Positions 33,938-44,899 of a DNA stretch of 64,000 nucleotides are shown piece after piece. Position 1 is the stretch's first letter. Each line of letters begins with the position of its first letter. The DNA is taken from the NCBI GenBank assembly GCA_940671915.1, contig CALNVZ010000174.1, positions 3,713,883 through 3,777,882 of the forward strand. Direction: 5' to 3'. Position numbers and translations under genes: made by a program. Source of the DNA: Paracentrotus lividus (lineage: Eukaryota > Echinodermata > Echinoidea > Camarodonta > Echinidae). A model generated the notes under the pieces. The model was not told the origin of the DNA. It searched no databases and saw nothing but the letters and a program-made list of their open reading frames with translations.

Positions 33938-34960
33938 AGCTCATCTGGTCCGAAGGGCCAAATGAGCTTATGCCATGGTATCCATCTTACATCCTTTGTC
34001 GTCCGTTTACAATTTCAAACTGCTTCTTCTTCATCATTTCATATTCAATTTTAATTCTGTTTACTTTAAATAATAGCGCTAGGTGGGTGATTTAAACATT
34101 CTACACAGAATTTTTGAAATCATGATATATTCTAATTTATTCATATTTTTGAAAAGTTGAAAACTATGCTTTTTCTTTTCATTGACTGATTTTCATTTTC
34201 CCCCTGTTCTATCTTGTAGAACTACATGAGGTTCACCAAACTTCTACATAGAATTTTTAAATTTTTACTAGACAGTTGACAATGCTTATCTATGCAAAAA
34301 TAATATTTAAAAAAAAAACACATAAAAATGCTTCTTTTACTTCATGATAGCACTAGGTGGGGGATACAAAACTTCTAGGTAAACTTTGGGTTAACTTTGG
34401 GTAGCAAAATGTGACACGTGCCGGAACAGTAAATGTTCAATTTATCAGAATTTTTGGTACTGAAACTCTTAAAAAGTTGCATGGCAATAATAAGTACAAA
34501 AGTTTTCCTAACCATTAAAGTATGATTCCAGAACTCGGTAAACATGTAAGGAATGTAATAATGTTATGTCACATGTTGCTACTCATAGTTAAACCACAGT
34601 TTTAAGCTAGGCTTTAATTAAGGACACCTTTGTGAATACGGGCTTTTATCTTTACATAAAATTTTGATGATGGCATCATATACAGGGTAATTAATATATG
34701 TGCCAAATCCACTAAAAAAACTACCCACATAATCTTCATATATCTTCATGTCTTCATGTGTCGTACATATATCTTCATATATGATTTCAAAGAAAACTTC
34801 ACAACCTCACAATCAAGACATTCAAATAAAGATAATTTACTGAAAAGTATAAATTTATTTACCTTGATATGGTATATCAATAACAATTAGGGTGTACCTG
34901 GAGCAGGAACTCTTACAATCAAATCATATCCACTATATTCAACAATGTATGGACCAGTGT
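33938..34960. repeat. Dispersed repeat with AGCTCAT hairpin, copy R1
   Basis: It opens with the hairpin AGCTCATCTGG/TCCGAAGGG/CCAAATGAGCT (33938-33968). It then carries repeated phrases AGCACTAGGTGGG, CATGAGGTTCACCAAAC and CTACACAGAATTTTGAAA. The far end (GAGCAGGAACTCTTAC then ATCAAATCATATC, 34900-34940) matches the end of copy R2 at about 37055-37085. The family looks like a non-coding interspersed element with internal ~150-bp sub-repeats; its class is unknown to me. Confidence 0.6.
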
Positions 34961-36552
34961 TTGTGGTCTTGGTTGAGGAAGTTAATATCCTTGCAGTAGG
35001 TGTGGGGAATCCCAGAAACCCTATTGTGTTTGACTTTAATTTTTTTCCCTCAAACCTCATTTCTTTGTTGTCATTTTTTTCTTCCTGTGAGCAGCTTTGC
35101 CAGTCGTACGATAATTATTGTATTTGTACGATAATTTGGCCCTCTGTACAATGTACAATCAATAATTGCAAAAAATGGCAAATGTACGATAATTTTGCAA
35201 ATTTGATCAGATAACACTAATCTATAGGCAAAATCAGTTAAAACTGGTCTATAATAGCACAAAATTCCTTTAAGCTCCAGACCCCCACTCATGAAATTAT
35301 GGAAGATTCCCTGATCCACAAATGTTAAAAAATATTTTTTTATTCAAAGCTCCGGGGGCCTCTTTTGGCATTTGCTAGACTTGAACTTCGAGCCCATCAC
35401 CCAATGAGGGATGAATTTTGTGCAAATTGCCATTGAATCTTGCATGTTTTTGCTAAAAAACAATAATTTTGAGGCTCTGGTATGATAATCTGACTACTTG
35501 AACCTGGCAACGCTGCCTGTGAGTCATGAAAGGCATTAACATTAAGAACCGTTTCACACAAGCAGTCGAACGCACCAAGAGTTACTTATTCAGGCAAAAT
35601 AATTATACAATTAACATATGGTCATGAATAGACAAACTCTTTAAAAAAGTTTGAAAACTTTCAAAACTTTTCAATTTGATTTTTTTTACAGGTGTTTTAG
35701 TCTTTTTTACAGTTAAAAAAAATTATAACTCTTTAGCACTGAGTGCCTATGTGTTACATAGTAGCTTACTTCTAATTAAACTATTCACAAGTTGTTTTAA
35801 TACTATAATGCATGAATTAAAAAAAATTCAAAACTTACTGGAAATTTGAGGAGAAAGGTGAGTTTCAACTATTTAAATTACTCTTTGAATCAAATTAGAC
35901 CTTTTTAATGTAATTGTTTGCTAACTTAAGCATATTTCAATTCCTATCATACAAAAATGCTCGAAAATTGTGATATTGTTTTATTCTTCATGTTGTTACA
36001 TAAGACTCTCTATATTACATGTTCATGCTGATTTTATCCTTTTTTTTTTCTTCATCTGAACGGCATGAAAACAGGTATTTTTATATAAATTCAAGCTTTC
36101 ATACAAATATTTGCTTATTTATACAAATTTGATTATGAAACATGTACATGTTGAAATGATATGCCACACATAGTGTATAGTCACATCAACAATGTTTTGT
36201 TAATGCAGTGACAATATCCACTATGCATATTGGGCTATTATTTAAGAGAAAATCCCTCATATATTATTTTGAAAGTTATGTTGATACATGCATATGTAGC
36301 AAACAGAGAAGGGTGACATCACACATCCTGACTGAATATTTTATTGTACTTATGAGAACAGGTGCCGTAACAAAAGAATTACACAGACAATAGAGTAAAA
36401 AATATCTTAAAAATAGACTCCATGGGAATTCCCAACATTTGCATATTGTTGTTGTAGTAAAGGGATGGTCTGGACCCAAAATATTTTGCTTTTATAAAAA
36501 CCAGAAAAATTAGAAATACAGATACAATTTAAAAAAGTTTGAAGAAGTTTTT
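34961..36552. other. Gene-free AT-rich stretch
   Basis: No coding region is supported. A GTACGATAATTT phrase recurs at about 35106-35190, and T- and A-runs are frequent. The stretch lies between two copies of the AGCTCAT repeat and may be part of the gene 2 5' intron or intergenic space. Confidence 0.4.
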
Positions 36553-37115
36553 AATGGCCATGGCGTGGCGTCCGTCGTCCGTCGTCTGTCGTCCAGATCC
36601 ACAATTTCAAAATGGTTCTTTGTCATTTCAGGTGATAGCACTAGGTGGGGGATTCAATACCTCTACACAGAATTTTGAAACTCATCAAATATGCTAAGTT
36701 ATGCACATTTTTCAAAATTCACAAAAAATGCTTCTTTATTTGTTACTAATTTTTATTTATTTTTATTTCTTTTTTTAATCTGGTAGAGTTACATGAGGTT
36801 CACCAAACATCTACACAGAATTTAGAAATTTTGTCTAGAAAATTATTTATGCTAATTCATGAAAATTTACTCATAAATTACAAAAATTGCCTCTTCATCA
36901 TTTCAAGTCCGATTTCAATTTTGTTTGCTTTGTATGATAGCACTAGATGGGGGATTTCGAAACTCATTAAATATGCTAATTACTGTACGTTTTCCAAAAT
37001 TCAAGGGAAACTGTAACTTTTTGGAAGCATGCCAACTTTGGAGCTATGTTCCTTGAGCAGGAAGTCTTACCATCAAATCATATCAATTCTATTAAACAAT
37101 GTAGTTATTCATTTT
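36553..37115. repeat. Dispersed repeat, copy R2 (5' truncated)
   Basis: It begins GGCCATGGCGTGGCGTCCGT with a short CGTCCGT/CGTCTGT microsatellite. It then repeats the R1 phrases: GATAGCACTAGGTGGGGGAT at 36630 and a variant at 36936, and CATGAGGTTCACCAAACATC at 36791. It ends with GAGCAGGAAGTCTTAC and ATCAAATCATATC. It lacks the full hairpin seen at the start of R1. Confidence 0.6.
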
Positions 37116-37371
37116 AGAAATCAACCTCTATGATCAATGACATACTTAGTCCAAATTAAAATATTATTTTTACATTTGTGAAAAACTATCCCATACTAGA
37201 TTCCTATATTAAAGGTCGTATAACAATGCATATCATGAAATTGTTATTGGAGACTGATCAAAATAAAGATTATTAAAAAGTTCTTGAATATGAGGACAGA
37301 TTGTTTTGTTTTGGTTTTTTTTAAATGTGAAGGCCTTACATGAAACATCAATAGCAGTACTGATCAATAGT

Positions 37372-38802
37372 TTAAAAGTACACTTTGATAAAACCTTGGA
37401 TTTGTGTTCGGCAAGTTGGGCAGTGATTATTGCTGGAACGGATTTGGTCAAGGCATCTATTGCATAGCATGTGCCCACAAGGGCTGATAGCACAGTCCTT
37501 TTCAGAAGTGTAACATATACGGCAGGTAAATTTCTCTCTTGCCTCATCATGATTTCTTGCACTTCTGTTTTCCACTTCTTCACTCCTACTCTGATCTAAA
37601 GCTTGAAATGCAACTTGCATTCCACAAAGAGAATTCTCAGCTTCTTGACATCTTGAAACTACCCTTCTTTCTCTAGATGACAATTCTGCATATTCTGCTT
37701 GGCATTCCTGAAGAATAGTCTTAACTCTACTCAAATTTCTTTCACTCTCCTGTAATTTTGTGTTTGCCTCCCTCTCTCCTATTTCTGCTTTTGATAATGC
37801 TGCTTGCAATGCTCTCAGAGAAGTCATGGCCCCATCAAATCTTCTCAAACTGGCCTGTAATTGTAAATTTAGCTCTCTTTCTTTAAATTCAAAGTTAGCA
37901 TATTTTGTTTCCACATCATCAAGAAAAGATTTCATTGTGCTTATATTTTTTTCACTCTCCTGTAATTGTAATTTTGCCTCCTTCTCTCTTAATTCTGAAT
38001 CTGACAGTGCTGCTTGCATTGCACTCCGATAGTGCTTGGCCTCATAGTTTCTTTTCAAACTTTCCCCCAATCTGGAACTAACCACTCTTTCTTTAGATTC
38101 CAATTTATTGTATGCTGCTTTCAAGTCCTCAAGAGTAATGGACTGAACTACATGCTCTTTTATTTTACTTTTAAGTAAGTTTGAGACTTTCTCTTCTCTC
38201 AAATTAGAATCTGAGAGTTCAACTTGCATTGCACTCAGAGAAGTTTGGGTCTCTTCAAGTCTTTTCAAACTGTCTTGCAATCTTGAATTTGTCTCTCTTT
38301 CTTTTAACTGAGAATATGACAGTGCTGCTTGGCATTCCTTGAGAATAGACTGAACTCTTCTCAAATTTCTTTCATTTTCCCACCCTCTTAAATCTGCCTC
38401 ATCAAGTCTTCTCAAACTGTCTTGCAGTTGTGATTTCAATTGATTGTATGCTGCTTGCCATTCATCAAGAACAGACTCGGCTTCATTTAGATTTCTTTCA
38501 CCATCCTGTAATTGTGAATTCATCTCCGTCTGACCTAAATCTAAACCTGAGAATGCTGAATGCATTTCACTCATATCAACCAGATCCTCATGTAGTTGTG
38601 AGTTTGTCTCCCTCTGCCCTAAACCTAATCCTGAGAATGTTGAATGCATCCCACTCATATCAATCTCATCCTCAACAGGTTTTCTTTCTCCCTCATGTAA
38701 TTGTGAGTTTGTCTCCTCTGTTAAACCTAGTCCTGAGAATGATGGGTACATTCCATGCATATCAACCTCATCGTCAACAGGTCCTTGTGATGATGCAGCC
38801 AT
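37372..38802 (-). CDS. Soluble coiled-coil protein with C-terminal RING finger (gene 3)
   Basis: A 476-residue frame without membrane segments. Residues about 8-100 hold three copies of a unit with DMxGMxxxFSGLGL followed by ETNSQLHE. The rest to about 410 is coiled coil built of degenerate 35-40 residue units rich in QAALSxSxLxEREANSxLQES. The C-terminus is a RING: C427, C430, C442, H444, C447, C450, C461, C464. The tail FIKVYF has the same layout as genes 1 and 2. An E3 ubiquitin ligase is the inference; the coiled coil would give oligomers or bind the neighbours' products. The ATG at 38802 follows CTCTGGTTGCATA; a weak acceptor (CATATAG) lies about 33 bases upstream. Low identity to gene 1 outside the RING shows an old split. 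Confidence 0.8.
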   Translation of the reverse strand: MAASSQGPVDDEVDMHGMYPSFSGLGLTEETNSQLHEGERKPVEDEIDMSGMHSTFSGLGLGQRETNSQLHEDLVDMSEMHSAFSGLDLGQTEMNSQLQDGERNLNEAESVLDEWQAAYNQLKSQLQDSLRRLDEADLRGWENERNLRRVQSILKECQAALSYSQLKERETNSRLQDSLKRLEETQTSLSAMQVELSDSNLREEKVSNLLKSKIKEHVVQSITLEDLKAAYNKLESKERVVSSRLGESLKRNYEAKHYRSAMQAALSDSELREKEAKLQLQESEKNISTMKSFLDDVETKYANFEFKERELNLQLQASLRRFDGAMTSLRALQAALSKAEIGEREANTKLQESERNLSRVKTILQECQAEYAELSSRERRVVSRCQEAENSLCGMQVAFQALDQSRSEEVENRSARNHDEAREKFTCRICYTSEKDCAISPCGHMLCNRCLDQIRSSNNHCPTCRTQIQGFIKVYF

Positions 38803-39152
38803 TATGCAACCAGAGCAGACTTCTTCAAGACTATATGTGATTACTCAAACAAAGTAACTTTAGTTTGTTGCTGCCTTTTCGTCCTCTTTAATGTTAGTAT
38901 TCATCATCAAAAGGTTTACCAAACTGCATGCAATTAGACAAGGTGAGTGCTCCACCTGAAAACTGCTACAACACCTACTGTGTCTGGTATATAAACATGT
39001 ATATTTACATGTAATATCTAAAATATATCTGATTGTTTTGTGTAATTTTTTTCTCCATTGTTTACAGCTGTTTTGAAATGGTTGTTGCCCTTGAAGGGCG
39101 TGATGTGTGAGTTATGTCCTCAACTTTTTTGGTCTTTCATGTCTATACCAAA

Positions 39153-39512
39153 AACAAAAAAAAGATATACACTTTTGAAATGGCTGCCAAATAATAGAAA
39201 TATAGTTAGCACTGCCCAATTTTGTTAAGGGCAAGGACGGCCATAAAGCTCAACATTTTAAAACTTAAAAGTAAATCAAAAGTTATAAATGGAAGAAAAA
39301 AATTATGGAAAAAAATTATTTGTTCTTTGCATGATAGTGATGTTTATATGTGACTTTTAGTTTATTTTTACCTTTAAGTTCTCACTAAAAGAATGAATTA
39401 AAAGTGTGACAATGATAAAGAGGATATGAGCTTTCTAGCCATTTCCCCCAGGAACCATATATTTTCTTTAAATTTGGCAGTCATTTCAAAAGTGTATATA
39501 TTTTTTTTTTTA
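39153..39512. mobile_element. Short inverted-repeat element, only in left Y copy
   Basis: TATACACTTTTGAAATGGCT at 39166 is inverted as AGTCATTTCAAAAGTGTATA ending at 39499, with flanking A- and T-runs extending the palindrome. The right Y copy passes straight from CTTTCATCGCTATATA to GGTACACACTT without it, giving an empty site. About 0.35 kb, no coding capacity. Confidence 0.7.
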
Positions 39513-39878
39513 GACACATGGTATTAAAGGTTTTGAAGACAGACTTTACAAAACCACCAAACTTTCTGTTTTTTCCCCAATATATACCTTTATTTGATCT
39601 TCTAGCGTCACATTTTTGTATGTCACTATTATGAGGTGCATACTTTTTCATTTTCACAACAATAACTCTTTTCTTTACTTAATAGTTAACAACTAACATC
39701 AAATCAGTCAACTCTTTATTTTGCTACTCATAATGTACACCTGTACCTATATCAAATTTCACCAAAGTTTTCTCTTACCTAGAATTCCCAGATTATCGTA
39801 AATTCAGTGAAAATAGCTATTGAGTGGCTATATGACTCAAATCTATAGTAAATTAAAGAGAAATCCTTTCCTACCAAT

Positions 39879-40732
39879 CCCCTCACAAAAAGTTCTGGTC
39901 CATGATAACTTTTCAGGTACACTTCAGTTATTCCTGATATTCATACCATTGGAAAGGTAATTTATTCCCCTTTTCAATGATACCCTAATTGTAACAATAG
40001 TGTTGTTCTTGCATGCGCATAACACCTGAATATCAAGACAAGTCAGAAGTAAAATGTTGCAAATTGAATGCCTGTTATGACTATTATTGCCAGTTGCGAG
40101 TTACTCAATTTGAGCAATAAAATGCATTTTGCAACTTTTCACTTTATAGTTTGCATTATATTCATGAATTATGTGCATTCAAACAGAATGTCACCATTGC
40201 AAATAGGGTATCAATAAAAAGAGGAATAAATGAAGTTTTCAATGTTATAAAAATTGATAGTGATTAAAACCCACAATCAATATATCAGGTTCAAAGTTGC
40301 GTTACAGAACTTTAAACTGAAAATTATTTTTTGCCTTGCCTTGCATTCAGGTAGTATTCAGGGGTTCTGTGGACCCAGGCATGACGTCACCATGACAAAT
40401 TAGTTATCAATGAAAAGAGGAATAAATGAACTTGACAGTGATATAAAATTGTTAAAATATTAGAAAATACCCCAAAAGTTATCAGTGCCTAAATTCGAAT
40501 TGCAGAACTTCAATGTGATCAATAAAAATTTATTTTTACACCATTTGACTTTTTACTTTTCTCCATATTCTGATATTCTGTGCATTGAAGCATCACATAA
40601 TCATTAAAAATAGGATATCAATGAAAAGGGCAATAAATTATCTTTCCAACAATATAAATATTAGGAATAACTAAAGCGTACCTGAAAAGTTATCATGGAC
40701 CAAAATTGATTTGTGGAACTTTTTGGGAGGGG
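39879..40732. mobile_element. Inverted-repeat element with internal triplicated unit, only in left Y copy
   Basis: The left arm starts CCCCTCACAAAAAGTTC and the inverse of the right end is CCCCTCCCAAAAAGTTCC. Arms of about 125 bp share GGTCCATGATAACTTTTCAG. The same ~115-bp unit is also present, in the orientation of the right arm, at about 40203-40315 and 40397-40512. The element is thus one inverted and three direct units, the direct ones about 200 bp apart. The right Y copy lacks it. Confidence 0.75.
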
Positions 40733-41489
40733 TTTATTTACCAATTTGTATAATCTGTTTTGCACATATGGCATGTCCAATAATGTGTTAATGGCACAAA
40801 TTGGCATGTAAAGCTCCATTTTCTAACAAAAATCCTGCAAAAAGCACAAGGATAAGTTGCCTAAAAAAAGTCAGCAAACATTCCAAATTCCTCAATGATC
40901 AATTTAACAATTTGGTAAGATTTTTAAAGAAAAAAGCTTCAATTTGTTTAATAATGTAAGATTATTTTCATATGGATGAATATATTACTATTTCCTCAAA
41001 CAAAATACATTCGAGAGATATACAAAGATTTATATATAATGAAAAGGAAGAAAAATTAAATAAGGAAAAGAGGTTAATGGAAACCTGGATTTTGATTTCC
41101 CCCCCCCCTATTTATTATCTTAGCAATATTTTATCTGTTTCTATTTGTCAGTCCTTTTGGCCAAGGCTGAGCATTGCTCTGCAGGTTGGCTCTAAATAAT
41201 TACAATATGCACAATAAGTGCACAATACACCAAATTGACATATAATAAAAACATTATAAAACTATGAAATCTAATGAATTTCAATATTAAATCTATGAAC
41301 TTTGTAATTTTTTTTTTCAATTTACAAACGAGAGAAAATACAGTGTTTTAATCGCATTGTAACTCAATGTAATATATAATATTCTAATATTTATCCTTCA
41401 CCATAAATGTATTTACATAATTTTGATATTCTTAGCGTAAAGATGAATTAAAGGTATAGGACTTTTGATATCATTAGTTTATTGAAATG

Positions 41490-41785
41490 TTGTACAAGAA
41501 TTAAACACATATTGTATGTAGCAAACTTTTGAAAATAACCTGTTCATCCTTGTCATCCTCTTCTTAATCTATCTGATCCTCTTTTTTCTCTTCCTTTTCT
41601 TCATCTCTTTTTCCTTTCCTTCTGCGCTTCCTCGTCTTCTGTCATCTTTCTCATTCTCATCCTCCTCACATCCTCATTTTTCTATTTACTGCTCCTCTTG
41701 ATCTTCCTTCTTCCTCATCAATATTGTACATCCCCTTGTACTCCTCCTCCTCCTCCTCCTTCTCCTCAGTCTTATCATCCTTTCC
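41490..41785. repeat. CT-rich tract just downstream of gene 4
   Basis: The plus strand is a long pyrimidine-rich run with CTCCTCCTCCTCCTCCTTCT near 41742-41765. On the minus strand it is a purine-rich (GGA/GAA) region immediately after the gene 4 stop codon. Confidence 0.75.
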
Positions 41786-44053
41786 TTACCCCAAGCTATC
41801 TTCCCTCTCCAATTCTTTAATTTGTCTCTCCAATTCTTTTATTTTGTCTTCTAAATAGGAAACTGCATACGTTTTGCTTGTAAGTTCTCTCTCTACTTCC
41901 TCAAGTCTACTTGCATTATCGTTTAATTCTGAGCTTTTCACTTCAAGTCTAGATTTTAAATCTACATTTGCAGCTTGTAATTCCTGAATTTGTGTTTCTT
42001 TCACCCTATCATTACCTTGACAGTCCCTTAACTGTATTTCTGTATCTCTCAATCTAGCTTTTAGATTTACATTTGCATTTTGTATCTCCCCCAGAGAAGT
42101 TTGTGTTTCTCTTACGATTCTCTGGCTCCTTTGTAACTCGGAACTTGTCTCTTCCTGTCTCATCTGAATTTCAGATAATCTAACTTCATTTATACTTGAT
42201 GAAGACCGCAACTCTTCATATTGTCTCACCCGTTCTTGTAATGCTATTCTTGTTACTCTCTGTCTTTCATTTGACTCAGAGAGTGAAGCTTCTTTTGTTC
42301 TGAGTAAGTGTTGTGTCTCATTCAGCTTATCAAGAGTTTCTTGTAACTCTGAGCGTACTGTGCCCTCTCTACCTTCTGACTCATTCAATGCAGCTTCTCT
42401 TGCCCTCAACAAGGCTTGTGTCTCATCAAGTTTTCTGTTTATCACTCCTAATCGAGAAATTGTGTTTCTCTCTCTTGACTCAATTTCTGAGATTGTGTCT
42501 TCATTCCTCTCAAGTTGAGACTTAGTCTCAACAAGTTCCCTCTCAGTACTTTCTAATCTTGAGTTTGTTTCTCTATGTCTTGTTTGTAAATCTGAAAGCG
42601 TAACTTCTTTCTCTCTGAGGGAGGCCAGTGTCTCATCCAGTCTACGTCTGCTGTCTTCTAAATTTGCGTTCATCTCAAATTGTCTGCATTTTAATTGTGA
42701 GACAGAATTTTCCCTCTCTGTAAGAGCAAGCTGAATCTCTCCAAGATTGTTTTCAGTCTCTTCTAATCTATTTCTTGTCTCTCTTTCTCTAGATTCAAAG
42801 TATGAGATTGTATGTTGATGTCTTGTAACCAATGCCTGAGCCTCACGCAATTCCTCCATTCTTTGCTCAAGTGCTAAGCTTGTATCTATGTTGTTACATT
42901 CTAATGTGGAGTGTGCAGCTTGTAATTCCCTATGGGAGGTCAAACTTTCAGCAAGTTCTCTTTGGGTTGCTATTAACTGTTCGTTTGCGTGTCTCTCTTG
43001 AGACTCCAACTGTGAGAATGCAACTTCTTTGTCCCTCAGCAAGGCTTGTGTATGTTGTAGTCTTTCTATAAACTGTTGAAGGTTCAATTCTAATTCTAGC
43101 ATTGAAATCTCCTTGGCCCTCAGTGCTTCTTGCAACTCACTTCGATTTCGGTTACACTCTTCCAAACTTGAGCTTGATTGATTAGCTATAGCTTCCAACT
43201 CAGAGAATGCGACTTGGCTGCCCCTCAGCATTGACTTTGTTTCACTGAGCTCTCGTTGAATCCTTTGTAATTGTGAGTTGATGTCTCTGTTTCCAGATTC
43301 TGATTCTGTTAGTTCAGCTTCTTTATCCCTGAGTTGTGCCAGGGTGTCATCAAGTCTTCTTTGACAGCTTTGCCACTCTGATTGTATCATTCTCTCTCTG
43401 GTTCTTAACAAAGATACCTCATCCTCCTGATCCCGAAGGAGCCTTTGGGATTCTTCTAATTCTCTTCTCACGGATCTTAGAGTAATCTCTACAGCTCTTT
43501 CTGATTCCTGAGATCTACTGAGCAATAATTGTGTATCAGTAAGTTGCCTTTGTCTGTCTTGTAATTGCTTGTTCAGAACTTGTTTATCAGCATCCGATTT
43601 TGTCAACAAAACATCTTTTAATTCTATTAATGATTGTGTCTTTCTAAGCCTTTGGTTACACTCCTTTAATTGTGCGGATAACTCCTCTCGACTCTGTAAT
43701 TGTAAGAAATCAGCTTGTGTTCCTGTGTGCCGCAAGTTCCTTTCAACTTCTTGAAATCTAGGAGGCGCAGTTTGGTTTTCACTCTGCTGTGTTTGTGTCT
43801 GTGCCTCTCCAAGTTGTGTCTGTGTTTGTGTCTGTGCCTCTCCAAGTTGTGTTTGAATGCTTGCAATTCTAAACTGTGGTTTCCATAAGAATGCTACAAC
43901 ATGAAATATTACATAGATTGCAAGGCAAAATACAAAAACAATATCAATCCAGAATTGTGGAGGTGTTGCAACTGTTGGTAAGGAATAACCATGGCAACTT
44001 GATAGGTCCAAATAGGAGATATAGTCAATGTCATCATTATTGATGTGTGCCAT
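41786..44053 (-). CDS. Single-pass membrane coiled-coil protein without RING (gene 4)
   Basis: A 755-residue frame. A short polar N-terminus is followed by a hydrophobic segment at about 35-57, then a Q-rich repeat (QTQLGEAQTQTQ, residues about 69-92). A nearly unbroken coiled coil of degenerate ~37-residue units runs to the end (phrases like LxETQALLRxKEAALSESExRE). It ends in LERQIKELEREDSLG with no RING. The protein is presumably a membrane-tethered scaffold or binding partner for the RING proteins nearby. The stop codon overlaps a fair splice donor (GGG/GTAAGG), so a longer spliced form is possible. The 5' UTR shares the exon boundary of genes 1 and 2. No orthologue is recognised. Confidence 0.8.
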   Translation of the reverse strand: MAHINNDDIDYISYLDLSSCHGYSLPTVATPPQFWIDIVFVFCLAIYVIFHVVAFLWKPQFRIASIQTQLGEAQTQTQTQLGEAQTQTQQSENQTAPPRFQEVERNLRHTGTQADFLQLQSREELSAQLKECNQRLRKTQSLIELKDVLLTKSDADKQVLNKQLQDRQRQLTDTQLLLSRSQESERAVEITLRSVRRELEESQRLLRDQEDEVSLLRTRERMIQSEWQSCQRRLDDTLAQLRDKEAELTESESGNRDINSQLQRIQRELSETKSMLRGSQVAFSELEAIANQSSSSLEECNRNRSELQEALRAKEISMLELELNLQQFIERLQHTQALLRDKEVAFSQLESQERHANEQLIATQRELAESLTSHRELQAAHSTLECNNIDTSLALEQRMEELREAQALVTRHQHTISYFESRERETRNRLEETENNLGEIQLALTERENSVSQLKCRQFEMNANLEDSRRRLDETLASLREKEVTLSDLQTRHRETNSRLESTERELVETKSQLERNEDTISEIESRERNTISRLGVINRKLDETQALLRAREAALNESEGREGTVRSELQETLDKLNETQHLLRTKEASLSESNERQRVTRIALQERVRQYEELRSSSSINEVRLSEIQMRQEETSSELQRSQRIVRETQTSLGEIQNANVNLKARLRDTEIQLRDCQGNDRVKETQIQELQAANVDLKSRLEVKSSELNDNASRLEEVERELTSKTYAVSYLEDKIKELERQIKELEREDSLG

Positions 44054-44269
44054 GATTTCTTGTGGATTAAAATCTGATATTCTTATGAGTTCAAGTGTGG
44101 ATTGCTTTCTTTTCTAAACTATGTGTAGCTGCATTGGAGAAGTTACTGAGAGAAGTATACTAGTGCTATACATTCTTCTTGCCCCAACACTAAACTCGGT
44201 CTGCGGAACTGGATCGAGTTCTTAACTCAAGGTATTTTTTAAAGATATGAGTCAGGAATTTTGCCTGGG

Positions 44270-44353
44270 TTAAAACGAAGGGGAGTTTCTCAAAGGCAGG
44301 TGGGAAGGATGATCCATCAAACAGAGCTTCCAGGTGGTTGAGTACATGAACAT
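44270..44353 (-). CDS. Short upstream open reading frame in the gene 4 leader
   Basis: Directly after the predicted splice acceptor the leader reads GACAAATGTTCATG and opens a 27-codon frame (MFMYSTTWKLC...) that stops 216 bases before the gene 4 ATG. In genes 1 and 2 the same spot (AG then GACC..ATGTTCAT) is the true start codon. This frame is therefore probably a relic of the ancestral start, and it may now dampen translation of gene 4. Whether it is translated is unknown. Confidence 0.5.
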   Translation of the reverse strand: MFMYSTTWKLCLMDHPSHLPLRNSPSF

Positions 44354-44358
44354 TTGTC

Positions 44359-44899
44359 CTATAAGAAATGAAAGTGAAGAATAAAATAAGCTATGTTGGA
44401 ATTTATAACATCCCATATTGGTATAGTCTCCCAGAATAACGTGTAATATAAGAAGGTCTGGTACAATTTAATCATCATACTTCGAGGTACACCATTTAAA
44501 TACACAATTAGCAGTTTTGCCAATTTAAATCCAAATTTTTACATAGTGATTAGAGCATTTAATCCAATATCAGATTTTTACTATTGCATTTGCTCTTTCC
44601 CAACATTTTTTTCTTGATGGGGAGAATGAGTATTTTTCTGCATTTTCATATTGCCACATTGATATAAATTATTAATAGGCCTTTTTTAATATGTATATTA
44701 AGACATATTGTCGGCTGAGAGCCAGAAGGGCGCTATTACAACTCAAAGATGTTCCGTTGAGAGCCATAAGGGCGCTAATACCATTGACTTTGTACTGCAA
44801 TAGCACCCTTATGGCTCTCAACAGACGATATAATAGCTGAACATCTGTGTAATATCGTATAACTTTGCCTTTACAGAACTACACAATCAAATAACTTAC
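44359..44899 (-). other. Predicted 5' UTR intron of gene 4
   Basis: On the minus strand the donor CCAAGG/GTAAGTT starts at 44899 (perfect GTAAGT). The acceptor, a pyrimidine tract ending TTTCTTATAG, closes at 44359. The intron would be 541 bp and contains the 44714-44822 inverted repeat. Exon 1 would lie just above 44900, non-coding, with its start unknown. Confidence 0.55.
44714..44822. repeat. Short repeat with two direct arms and one inverted arm
   Basis: GAGAGCCAGAAGGGCGCTAT (44717) and GAGAGCCATAAGGGCGCTAA (44759) are direct copies. ATAGCACCCTTATGGCTCTC (44800) is their inverse. The second and third arms form a strong hairpin in the predicted gene 4 leader intron. Confidence 0.75.

Larger units (their letters stand above)
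38850..41480. repeat. Segmental duplication block Y, left copy
   Basis: Landmarks shared in order with 47865-51000 include GTAACTTTAGTTTGTTGCTG, AAAGGTTTACCAAACTG, GATTGTTTTGTGT, GTTTTGAAATGG.TGTTGCCC, CCAAACTTTCTG, TTATTTGATCTT, GGTTAATGGAAACCTGG and AATACAGTG. Removing two inserted elements (39153-39512 and 39879-40732) leaves about 1.4 kb. The block starts about 50 bases upstream of the gene 3 start codon, so it probably holds gene 3's promoter or 5' intron. Confidence 0.8.

Noticed and set aside
38935-38950. Strong plus-strand splice donor CAAG/GTGAGT
   Set aside because: No plus-strand gene is evident here and the duplicate copy has GTACAT at the same place, so it is probably chance.
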